Assembly (NCBI GenBank): GCA_964035015.1
Contig: OZ035998.1
Location: forward strand, 23,963,479 to 24,027,478
Reading direction: 5' to 3'
Length of the DNA stretch: 64,000 nucleotides
Origin: Corallium rubrum
Taxonomy: Eukaryota > Cnidaria > Anthozoa > Scleralcyonacea > Coralliidae
Position numbers and translations under genes: made by a program. Positions 46,966 through 57,300 of the stretch are shown here, in pieces. The notes under the pieces are model-generated. The model had not been told where the DNA came from. It worked only from the letters and a program-made list of their open reading frames with translations, and searched no databases. Position 1 is the stretch's first letter. Each line of letters starts with the position of its first letter.

Positions 46966-47820
46966 AGAAGGCTCCTCTCTTGTTGGCTACTACCCTAAGA
47001 CTAAGGGTAGTAGCCAACATGAGAGGATAATTCATACGAATTATCGGAAAGAAAACGTACTGAAAACTTGACAGGCCAAATTTACAGCATCAAATATGTA
47101 AACATCGAATCTTACAATTAACTTTAGTAAGGTAAAGAAGACAGGATAACTTGGCAGGCTGCAGCCTCCCCCCCCCCCCCCCCCCCAATAATTTGCTAAA
47201 AGTTTTGCAACATTCTTTTGAAGATGACAAAATCTGTTAGATATTGCCCTGGATTTGAACATGATTTTAAGTATCTTTAACTCCAGTATAAATATTCTTG
47301 ATTTCTTGGATATCTTAGTTACTAATGAATCTTAGGCATTGCGAGAGTCACTCAAATGGCGTCTTGTTCATTTTTATGTAAAATATGAACTATGCCTGCC
47401 GCAAAATGAGCTGAAAACACTCGCTCAAATTGCAGGAAATGGTGTTGCCAAGGCTCTATATTTCAAAAATGTCCGGGGGGCATACCCCCGTACCCTCATC
47501 AAAACCCCAGGTTTTACCACACTTTCATGCGCGAACGTATGTGATTTTTGCGTGATTTTTGATTGAGTTTCGTCGGTAAATTTTGGAACAAACCCCCCCC
47601 CCCCAGTCGAAATGCCCTCGGTACGACACTGCAAACCGGTATGTCGAAGGTGCGAGTTCAAATCCTTCCCGAGTCAACACATTTTTTGCGTTGAGTTTGA
47701 GTAGGGGCGGATTTAGCGTTAGTCAAATACGTCAGATGACTAACGTGAAAATTGTTAAGCGAAAATTGTATTTTAGATTATATTTATGCTTAGAAGTGAA
47801 GTTACATTACGTAACGTTGC
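46966..47820. other. No gene recognised; C-run and repeat remnants
   Basis: Contains a palindrome CTACCCTAAGACTAAGGGTAG (46989-47009) within GTTGGCTAC arms, a C-run of about 18 at 47169, and a GGGGGGCATACCCCCGTACCC segment at 47476 that resembles 52.9 kb. A B-box-like GAGTTCAAATCC at 47653 has no tRNA around it. Confidence 0.4.
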
Positions 47821-47824
47821 GTGT

Positions 47825-48115
47825 TGCAGGATTTAGGCCGATTTAGCCATTCTCATTGGTCCAAAACAGCCAAAACTCGAGCGTTGACTGGTTTAGATTT
47901 TTGCAGGATTTAGGTAGCCTGTGCACAGCCTGAAATATCCCTGTAATACAGGGATATTTCAGGATGTGCACAGGCTAGATTTAGGCCGATTTAGCCATTC
48001 TCGTTGGTCCAAAACAGCCAAACCGCGAGCGATGACTGGTTTAGATTTTTGCAAGGATTTAGGCCAATTTAGCCATTGTGATTGGCCAAAACGAGGCGAA
48101 TCGTTGAGTCTGATT
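47825..48115. repeat. Three tandem ~90-bp repeats with CCAAT-type boxes
   Basis: Units begin AGGATTTAGGCCGATTTAGC and contain ATTGGTCC or GTTGGTCC and GACTGGTTTAGATTTTTGCA. The second unit is split by the small element at 47915-47977. Repeated inverted CCAAT boxes just upstream of a possible first exon could be promoter-like, but this is inference. Confidence 0.7.
47915..47977. mobile_element. 63-bp palindromic MITE with 8-bp target duplication
   Basis: Termini TAGCCTGTGCACA / TGTGCACAGGCTA, almost the whole element being one palindrome. It is flanked by GATTTAGG on both sides (47907-47914 and 47978-47985). An 8-bp duplication is characteristic of hAT transposons. Its neighbouring tandem units show the uninterrupted site. 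Confidence 0.85.
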
Positions 48116-48135
48116 GGTTGATTGCTTTGCCAAAA

Positions 48136-48460
48136 GTATGCCGTACCGGAAGCCTGCAAAATGCGGTCTGCAAGGTTATTCTGTGGCAAGGTCTTCCGGT
48201 CTTAGTTCGATTATGGCTTCTACAAGATTGTTAGATCGTGCATTGTGCGCTTTAAAAGGCAACGATGATGTCCTTTTGTGGCTAATGTATGTTGATTTGT
48301 CTGCGAGAATCAGTGCTTGTCGAGTTCCGACGGCGGGAGAGCATTTCCCCAGGATTGGGAAAACATTTATATACCGAGATATCGGTGCTAAGCCTAATAA
48401 TTTACCACAGCGCATGAAGGCGGACAAGAGGTCAAGAGCAAGCCATGTCGCTCTAAGGTA
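48136..48460 (+). CDS. Possible first exon, hypothetical
   Basis: About 108 codons from MPYRKPAKCGLQGYS to SHVALR, ending at a good donor (AAG/GTAAGC at 48459). Composition looks like real coding sequence (RLLDRALCALKGNDDV, PRIGKTFIYRDIG). I recognise no family. A downstream partner exon was not found. It could belong to a host gene or to a transposon. Confidence 0.3.
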
Positions 48461-48777
48461 AGCTTATAGGCACAGTAGTTTATCAATATGGATTCAATAA
48501 TATATCGATGTTAGTTTGTTGTCATGTTACTTCCCTAACCTTTGTTGATATCCGTTCCATATTAGCATAATCTGCCTTGAGCACACTGGTATACAGTAAC
48601 CAACGCTATTATTATGCTTCATGGCAGTACTATAAAGTAACACTACTTAGTAGTGTTTCAATTCTAGATACTCACCAGTATGTCATAATCATGATGCAGA
48701 GTCAGATTGCCTTTCCACAGTAGTTTACATAATACATTCGTCCCCAGTTCATATTACAGTTAAGTAACAACATTTAA

Positions 48778-50855
48778 GAAATAGTAAACATTTTCCGTGT
48801 TTACATACAGTTATAGAAACACGAGTGGAAGTTTGGGAGAACGAGAAATTAAAGTGGGAACACGAGCCCGCAGGGCGAGTGTTTCCACGCCATTTCGAGT
48901 TCTCCCAAACTTTCACGAGTGTTTCTATAACTGTATGTAAACACGGAAAATGTTTTCTATCTCTTTTATAAAATAACACAGTGAAAACAAGAAAAACATT
49001 GAAATAAGATTCGTTTATTAAAATCGTGAAAAGTTAAATTATCCTTACTCGCACACGATCAACGTCATTGGCTGTTCACATGATCACAAATATTCCTCGA
49101 GCTCTCAGCATGAGGTTTGAATAGATGAAAAGCTATTCGTAACGCAACAAGCACACGTTTTTGGCTTGAAATACAACACAATTTAATGAAAATGGACAAA
49201 TAATGAAGTCTTCCAAAATCGGAGATATGATACAAAGAAAAACAGTGATCAGCGACGGAGAGAGAGTGGTTCCTTCGTCGCCGTTAACTTCACGGCGTGG
49301 ATTATTGACACAGACGTTTACGGTGAAGCTGGATCCTCCGTAGAAGGAATTGGTCTGAGCCATCGAAGTTGCTTCTGAAAACATTGGGGCCTGTTGTTGA
49401 GACATACCAAGCTGAAGGTTGGCAGTTGAAGGTTCGAGAGATCTGGACAAGACGTCGCTGCTTTGCTGAAGCTGCGCTGAGGAAGGACGAGAGTTGTAGC
49501 TCTTTAATGACTGTTCATTTCGATGACCAGATATAGCCATAATATGCCGATTTTCCAGACCTGCATTGGACCACAGGGTAATTGCGGTGGCTCTCACACA
49601 ATGGTTGGTGTATTTCATTGACAGCTGTGCTTCCTCGCTGATTTCTTTCATCATAACCGCCAATTTGTTTACGCCAAGCGGGCGATTTTTGTACCAAATC
49701 GAGTCGTCTGGAGACCACTTTCGCTTTGGAAACTGGTAGAATGCTGTGCACATCGGGTTGAGCTTAGATATGTACAACTGTAAAGCGTTGAAGCCATCAC
49801 TTGGGTCGTCGGATGCTTTATACATCCTGCCTTCCTTCTCAAAACTTTCGGTGTCGCCAATTCCACCTGGATGATTCTTTGACGACTCGTCGTGGGTCAT
49901 GGTCGCATATGGTCGATTATTTTCATCCACAAGAAGCTTAAAACTGGAAGCTGTTAGGTTTCGTTGGCCTTCTCGCCCTCTTCGGCACCAGTATAGAGTT
50001 GTGTGAAACCAAACGTTTCTCAAAAGACCAAGAGGAGTCGAAGGGGAGATTACGGGATGGACTTTTAGCTTATGCAGATCTGGCGTCGTTATGCAAGGTT
50101 TCTGCTCTACGTTTTGTTTACCCTGTTGCTTTAAATTTCTAATTTTTGCGTCAAGCATCATGTTCGACTTCTTGAAAACTGGGTTTTTAGAAAACGTTAT
50201 TCCCCTGTTGTAAGGGGGGAAATTGAGATGGCGTTCAATTCCGCTTCTCAGGTTTAAAAGTGTTGATTTTCCGTAGTCTTCTCCTTCTTTGTTTCTGACT
50301 TCTACATAGAAGACTCTCAGGTTTTTGTCAAGTTCTTCGTCGGTTTGCTAATGAAGCTCTTTTCCAATTTTTCTTTCTAGAGCCCATTCTGAAAGAAAAG
50401 TACTTTCAATTAAGAAACTGAACTCGTATCCTTGACAGCCTTCAAAGTCAAAAACAAACTCACCTTTGTAAACCGATATAGCGTACACGGTGTTGTATTT
50501 CGTCCTTTTAGACTGTGCAGCTTCTAATAAATTGTCCAATTCGTTGGTTTCTAAACTAGCAAAACGTTCTCGTTTTTCTCCTTGTTGATTGCTGCAGGGC
50601 TCATTTGTATTTGACATATTTTATTTAGTTTTTAAAAAAACTTTTGCGGACGGTCATTTTGACTTTACAAACGGCGGGAAATTGCCATGTTTACATACAG
50701 TTATAGAAACACAGCTTTCGGCCAATCAGCGCACAGGATGTATAAATGTTATTTTATAATTACAAACGGCGGGAAATTGCCATGTTTACATACAGTTATA
50801 GAAACACAGCTTTCGGCCAATCAGCGCACAGGATGTATAAATGTTATTTTATAAA
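48778..50855 (-). mobile_element. Crypton-like element: tyrosine recombinase with hairpin end (copy 10)
   Basis: Left end 48778-48963 is a 186-bp palindrome with three CGAG/CGAG oppositions (48822/48915, 48842/48896, 48863/48876) and tip CCC-GCA-GGG. The recombinase ORF lies on the minus strand. The right end has the outer arm again (GTTTACATACAGTTATAGAA), CCAATCAGCGC and TGTTATTTTATAA. This right end is present twice in tandem (about 50668-50757 and 50761-50852). The same layout is seen in copy 5. Confidence 0.75.
49133..50617 (-). pseudogene. Crypton/DUF3504-type tyrosine recombinase, one stop codon
   Basis: A single frame of about 495 codons from 50617 to 49133, broken only by one TAG at 50348-50350. 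The N-terminal part starts MSNTNEPCSNQQGEKRERFA. The C-terminal half has KLNPMCTAFYQFPKRKW, WYKNRPLGVNKLAVMMKEI, then NHCVRATAITLWSNAG (the HxxR box) and ISGHRNEQSLKSYN (GH box plus likely nucleophilic Tyr). These fit the DUF3504 branch of tyrosine recombinases (Crypton elements and domesticated relatives such as ZMYM2 and QRICH1). Such enzymes cut and rejoin DNA through a Tyr-DNA link. A Ser/Gln-rich tail follows. The stop could be a real mutation or a sequencing error. Confidence 0.82.
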
Positions 50856-50859
50856 TAAC

Positions 50860-52660
50860 TTTTAAACATATAAGTAATCCCCTCGACAAGAGAAAGAAAC
50901 AAGCGAACGAACGAAGGGAACAGGCCGAACAGCACTAGGCCAGAGCAAGATACAAGAGAACTACAGCAAAGCGACTTGAGGAAAACAAAACACAGCGTCT
51001 AAAATTACATCAGAGTTTATAGTCGAAGGAACGAAAAGAGCGACTCGCAATATTAAGGCTAAACACGGTGTCTAGAACTACATCAGCGGAGAGAGGAACA
51101 GTGAAGAGAGAGGCTAGAAATTATGCCAGAAAACACAGCAAAAAGAATAGCACAAGAGAAGAGACAGCGAAGAGAAAAACTTGAATTCGTGACTGAGAGA
51201 TGGTACGAAGGTACAGAGATATTTTTTAAAACATTTATTTATTAATAACAAAAGAAAACGTATTTAAACAATATATCTCTGTGTAGGAATTGTTGGTGGC
51301 ATACATGTACTGTACAATCATGTATTTGACATTTCCATAGATTCACTGTACTGCACATTGTTTTGTATAGTTTTTATATTTCTAGATGTATGTATTATTA
51401 TATTTATTATAAATTCATCAGTTGGGGTAATGCCTAGCTATTCCTCCCTGGAATGTCAGGCATAATTTGCAAACTTTTTATGCCTGGGAATGGGGCATTG
51501 ATTTATCTACAGTATATACTGTTCGAGGTACTGTTTACCTAAAGCTGAAAAATTTCTGGTTGCTAATTTAGTCACAACAATACAACTGGATGAACAATGG
51601 TAAACAACAATACAACTGGATTGTCAAAATATTGTATTTTGTGCAACAGGACAATATAATTTGTACTGGTATGCTACAATGGGAGGTATGGGACTCCCAT
51701 ATATTGACTATACAGGGATGTGCCACTGGAAAGGGAATAGTTTTCATTTTTAGTTTGGAACAGGGTACCGGTGTAATAATTATCACACTTTTGATCTGGT
51801 GCAAGGTCTGTTCTTATATGCTGGCAGTCATTTACTCCTTTCTTTCAGTTTGGAACAGGGTACCAATTTTAGCCATTTTGTGTGAAGCCAATTCCTTTGT
51901 CTGGAGTAACCAACATAATTTAAGGGTTCAGTGATACGCCCCTGGAATTGAAGGCAGAGTGCATTAATAATAATAAACAATGAACACGAGGGGTTTGCAT
52001 TAATGTATTTCTAGTAAGGTCTGAAAGCTAGCAATAAATATCTACTTGACGTTCCTACAAATTTCCATGTATTATCGTTATCCGTCAAGTAAGCATTCTT
52101 CTCACATGTTGCTAAGATGAAATTTTAATCTGATAATTGCACTGGACAGGAATTGAACTTGGGTTTGGGTGCTGGTTCCTGAAAACCAGACAGCTCATAG
52201 TAACATGGGTTAGTATGGGGATGGGTAGTGGTGTATTAGATGGGGGTTAGAATGACCAGGATGATGTAGAGAGTTGAGCTCCTCTATCTCAATGAAATGT
52301 CCCATTATGGTCATTAACAAAAGCTTCTCCTGATTCCTAACCAGACATTGTCTGCTTGGGTTGAGGGGTAAAAGGCAAGTATCAGGTGTCTGAAAACCAG
52401 ACAGCTCTAGGTAGGTTGGGCTCAAAAGCCTTGGAAGGCAGCCCACCTATTAAAAAGAAGGAAAACTTCTGATTTCAAACCCCTTGCTCTGGGTTATACA
52501 GAACAATAAATTCAGCAAGACCTTCACTTGTATGTTCATGGTTGGACTGTCCATGTTGGACTCAATGACTGCAACAATGTGACTGGTGATTCCTTGGCAT
52601 GCTGATGAACTTTGTGAAACAGACAACTTTTTTATATACGAATGTGACCACATATCTCTC
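50860..52660. other. No gene recognised
   Basis: A purine-rich segment (50880-51190, many GAGAGA and AAGAGA) has basic but stop-interrupted frames. 52150-52450 has a duplicated CTGAAAACCAGACAGCTC. Nothing coding is supported. Confidence 0.4.
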
Positions 52661-52980
52661 TACTGTTTATTGGATTTCCCCACCCCCATTCCTGGAAAAA
52701 CTTAGTCTTACACACTTGCAAACTGTCACAAGGGTTCTAAGACAACAAGAAAATATCAAAGTCCAATTTGGACAAATTTGAAAATGATAAAATGTGTTAA
52801 AACATGTATTAAAACATTTAAAATTTTGGTCAAAAGTGCTGTCAGATGGCAGGAAATGCCATTTTAGAGATCCAAATTTCAAAAAAAATTATTTTTTTTG
52901 GGGGGGGGCATACCCCCCGAGCCCCTAGAAATGTAAGTTGACTAAGGTATCAAAATTCCTAGGTCCACCCCTGATTATGA
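52661..52980. repeat. Dispersed repeat fragment with G-run
   Basis: 52810-52880 (GGAAATGCCATTTTAGAGA) matches 17.7-17.8 kb (GGAAATGCCATTTCAGAGA). Followed by a G-run and CATACCCCCCGAGCCCC similar to 47.48 kb. A degraded repeat family. Confidence 0.6.
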
Positions 52981-53175
52981 CAGTGTTATAGAGAGGATCA
53001 TGAGATTTTCTCTTCATGTCTTTTTTAGGGTGATTCTGCAATGTTAATTACTGTGAACTGCTATTTTGAATTAACTACATTTGAATATTCATGATTTGTT
53101 CTTAATCTATAATCTTTAAAATTATTTTGGTTCACATGGTAGCTTCATTATTATCGGTTATTATAGTGATCTTAC

Positions 53176-53328
53176 CACAAGGTCCATCATGTTCTTTTTT
53201 GACTCTTTCTTCATTATCGTGCTCACAGTTTTCAAGTCGTAGGTGGCATTCACTTGGATAAGTTATTCTGTTTGATCCACAAACCGGTTTATGTATAAGA
53301 GGACAAAATTTTGGACATATGATACTTC
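53176..53328 (-). CDS. Kazal domain exon (copy B)
   Basis: 153 nt, phase 1-1, acceptor AATTTAG, donor G/GTAAGA. Encodes IICPKFCPLIHKPVCGSNRI, TYPSECHLRLENCEHDNEE and ends GPC: six cysteines and the CGSNxxTYxxxC signature. Clearly related to but more diverged than copies A and C, so it is an older duplicate in the same gene. It sits 279 bases left of the BEL/Pao element, which lies in the intron between this exon and copy C. Confidence 0.85.
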
Positions 53329-53510
53329 CTAAATTCATTTATTAAAAAGAAATCAGATAAAAAGGCTAATAACGATCAAAACCAAAGACATGCAGTGACT
53401 AAACATTTAATAGCGTATTATGCGGGCAGAGATGCTTCCTCCAAGAATAGAGAAAACTTCACAGAAAATGGCACAAAATGAAATCGCCTTAATTTAGACG
53501 TTAAATTTTA

Positions 53511-53515
<5 letters not shown>

Positions 53516-53572
<57 letters not shown>
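53516..53572. repeat. (AT)n microsatellite
   Basis: About 28 AT units just left of the BEL/Pao insertion. Confidence 0.95.
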
Positions 53573-53574
<2 letters not shown>

Positions 53575-53606
53575 TGCAAATCCCAAAACAATTTAAGAAA
53601 ATAATA

Positions 53607-53805
53607 TGTTGTGAAGACTTGTTTGTTTTTTATGAAGTTGAAATTCAAAGACTTCTTAGGTGACCTGTAGCGGAAGAGGGAGTTGAAACCGGTTTGGAGC
53701 AGTCTGGTCGGAAGCGTGGAAGAAAGAGCTTGTTTTTCTAATATATGTATTTTCTTATTTTGTATTTTACGTTTAATTTTAATGACAATAAAGTTCTACC
53801 GAACA
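53607..53805 (+). repeat. BEL/Pao 5' LTR
   Basis: Starts TGTTGTGAAGACTTG, ends CTACCGAACA. Contains AATAAA near the 3' end (ACAATAAAGTTC), as expected for the R/polyA region. Confidence 0.97.
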
Positions 53806-53839
53806 TTTTTGGCGATCCTGCCAGGACATTCGTGGATTC

Positions 53840-54130
53840 GTCTCGTATAGAGGACTTTTGGATATCGAATTTACGCGGTTTATCGTCTCGTATAAAGGAT
53901 TGTTGGATATCGAATTTACGCTGGTTTATCGTCTCGTATAAAGGATTGTTGGATATCGAATTTACGCTGGTTTATCGTCTCGTATAAAGGATTGTTGGAT
54001 ATCGAATTTACGCTGGTTTATCGTCTCGTGGATATCGAATTTACGCTGGTTTATCGTCTCGTATAAAGGATTGTTGGATATCAAATTTACGCTGGTTTAT
54101 CGTTTCGTAGAAAGGATTTTGGATATCGAA
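53840..54130 (+). repeat. 46-bp tandem repeats in the BEL/Pao leader
   Basis: About six copies of a unit containing GTTTATCGTCTCGTATAAAG and GATTGTTGGATATCGAATTT between the primer-binding site and the ORF. One copy is internally shortened. The role is unknown; the leader normally holds the packaging region. Confidence 0.9.
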
Positions 54131-54345
54131 TTTTATGTTAATTTATCCGCCATATAGAGGATTTTTGGATAAATTTTTATCGTCTGGCATAAAGGTTTTT
54201 GGATATTGGATGTTTCGAACAGTGACATTGATTTGAGAGAGATTACATCAACATTTGGAGACACTATCTCACATTTCTATGGTACACATTCTTGTCTATG
54301 GTGGAAACTTCATCGTAGTAGGACAACCCACTTCTAAAGGGCAAT

Positions 54346-57300
54346 ATGTCTGAAGAGGAACCAGAGCTTGATAACATTTCCGAAGAGCCAAAAGTCGATG
54401 AAGGAATAAAGAACCTTCAAGCAGCACTCGAGTTAAGTCGTCGCAAACGTGCCAGTAAACGAAACACAACGAAAATCAGACATCACCTAGAAAAGTTACT
54501 GAGTGCACCACAGACTGCCCTTGAGAAACAAGAAATTGAGCATCGCGTTGAACAGTTATGGACTTCATTAGAAGATACTCAAAATATCATGGATGATCTG
54601 TCTGCTTATCACTTGGAACAAAAGGATTATAACAGTCAGAAGGTCATAATGAAAGAATCAGATGAATTGGAATTGGACTGTCAACAAGTCATTGAAAAGG
54701 CACAAACTGTACTCATTGCTGGAAATTCAGCAACCAGTACAGTGGTGAACCCTGCAGTTGGGCACAATGATGACAGCACAGCAGTAAATGGTGCAAAGCA
54801 GGCAACAGAGGGTCAGAATGGGCCTAGTCCAACAGCCAATAATGCGGTAGATCTAACAGGAGGACAAAACCTCTCCAACCCAACCATTGATACTGCAGCA
54901 CAACCAATGCAAGAACCAAACAATCCCAGTGCAACAAACCATACATTGGCACAACCAATAGATGGACAGAATGCCTCTAGTTCTACGTTGGCTACTGTGA
55001 CACAACAACCAATGGTATCGACTGTTCCTAATGCAACTGAAGGGCCAACCATTAATCATCGACTCAAGCAATTGAAAGTACCAACATTCGATGGAGACAA
55101 GACCAGGTTTGAAGAATATTGGGGGTTATTTCAGAGTCTCGTTGACATGTCAACAGAGCCAACTAGTTTAAAGATGGCAAGACTCCGCCAAAGTCTGACT
55201 GGAAGAGCTCTAGAGTCTATTCGAGGACTTGGGGTGTCAACACCAGAGTATGAGGAGGCAAAAGAGATTTTGAAATCGAAGTTTGGAGGTCAGAGACGCC
55301 AACTACGAGCTTATTTAGATGAGTTAGAAAGGATGGCTGCACTACGTAACAATGATGTGCGAGGTTTTGAAAGGTTTTCTGACCTGGTGAGGGTGACTGT
55401 GGTCAAACTACAAGCAGAAGGAAAACATGGTGAACTGGGTGATGGAACTTTGCATAGTTTGTTGGTTAAAAAGTTAACAGAACGCCAGTTGGAGAGCTAC
55501 ACAAGATGGATGAGCGAACACAGCAAAGAGAGATCTGTTATTAGTCTACGGGACTGGTTAAAAGAAGAAGTCTCCATTAGAGTGGAAGCAATCGAAATGG
55601 CCCACGGTGTAGAGGCTGAAGGAGATGAGAACAACTCCCAAAGAACAACTAAGGTTGGTGGAAAGGGGAAACCAAGATCCTTCTTCACCACAGGTGGCAA
55701 CCAACGAAAGCCGAAGCCAGAAGGTGAGCATGATGTCAAACGTAAACCCCCATGTGTTTGTTGTGGTGGATTATTTCACGGTATTTGGGCTTGCCGACTT
55801 TTCCAACAGAAACCTGTTGAAAATCGATGGAACTTCGCTAAGGAGAAGCAATTGTGTTTTCGCTGTTTGAGTAAGGATCACCGTGGTAAGGACTGCCGGA
55901 GGTCGCAACCATGCAATGTGGATGGATGCCAGCTTAATCATCACCATTTGCTACATCGTCAAAGCATCACCCTGCCATCAGACACTTCCGAAACGCCCCC
56001 AGTACTTCCACGGGAGGGGGCAGACAAGCGCAGTACAGTTACGGTGACAACACAAAAGCCAACAAGCCATGGTGAACGATACTCATTACGGACTGTTCCG
56101 GTATGGTTGAAAGCGAATGGGAAGAAAGTGAAAGTAAATGCAATTATGGATGATGCTTCTAATGAAACATTCTTGCATGAAGATGTTGCCAGTTTTCTGG
56201 GTCTTCAAGAACCATTCCAAAAGGTGCAAGTTCATGTTTTGAACAGTTCAGTGGAAACCTTTCAGTCCATGCCAATCAAGATCGACATTGAAAGTGTGAG
56301 TGGAGAATTTAGAAAGACTATCGAAGTCAAGACATGCCCTCATCAAGTAACAGGAACTTATAAAGTTGCCGATTGGAACGAGAAGAAACAGCACTGGCCG
56401 CATTTAGAACAGTGTGATTTTCCCAAGCCTGCAAAGAATAGCTTTGTCGATCTATTGATAGGAGTAGACAATGCAGACCTGCATTACTCGATGGTAGATG
56501 TCCAAGGACCAACTGGAGGCCCAATCGCACGTTTGGGACCACTTGGGTGGACATGTATAGGAACTACAGGGGGAGAAGCAGCTAGAGTAAACAGATCCCA
56601 CATGGTCCACTCTTTTCTAACCAGGGAACCCCAGCAAGAAAATGCCATTCAAGGTTGCTGCGACGTCAATGACACATTGAGAAAGTTCTGGGAAGTCGAG
56701 AATTATGGAACGGAGATCAAACGCACACAGGTGATGACCAAAGAAGAAAAGACGGCACTTGAAAAGATAGAGTCTTCGATTACGTACACCGGAAACAGAT
56801 ATCGTGTATCTGTGCCATGGAAGGAGGACTGTCCTGAACTACCTAGCAATCGTGAAATGGCACTGAAACGCCTGGAAAGTACTGAGAGAAATTTAAAAGG
56901 CAAGGACAGCTTTGTAAAGAAGGAATATCAAAACACCATCAAAGCTTATGTCGAAAAGGGTTACCTGCGAAAGGTACCCCCAGAGGAAAAGTCGCCTCCA
57001 TCCAGCTGGTACCTGCCGCATTTTGCCATAGTCAAGCTGGAGAAAACGACGACCAAGGTGCGAATAGTGTTTGACTGCTCCGCTAAACACGAAGGAGTAT
57101 CGCTGAATGATGCTATTCACGCTGGTCCGAAACTTCAAACCGAATTATTCCATGTCCTTGTTCGCTTTCGACGAAATCCGATTGGCATAGCTTGCGACAT
57201 CAGGGAGATGTACCTACAGATCGAAATAGAAGAGAAAGATCGGCCGTACTTCAGAATTCTTTGGCGTGACTACGAAAGTGATCGAGAGCCAGATGAATAT

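Noticed and set aside
47640..47690. tRNA gene suggested by a B-box-like GAGTTCAAATCC
   Set aside because: No matching A box, acceptor stem or anticodon arm at proper distance.
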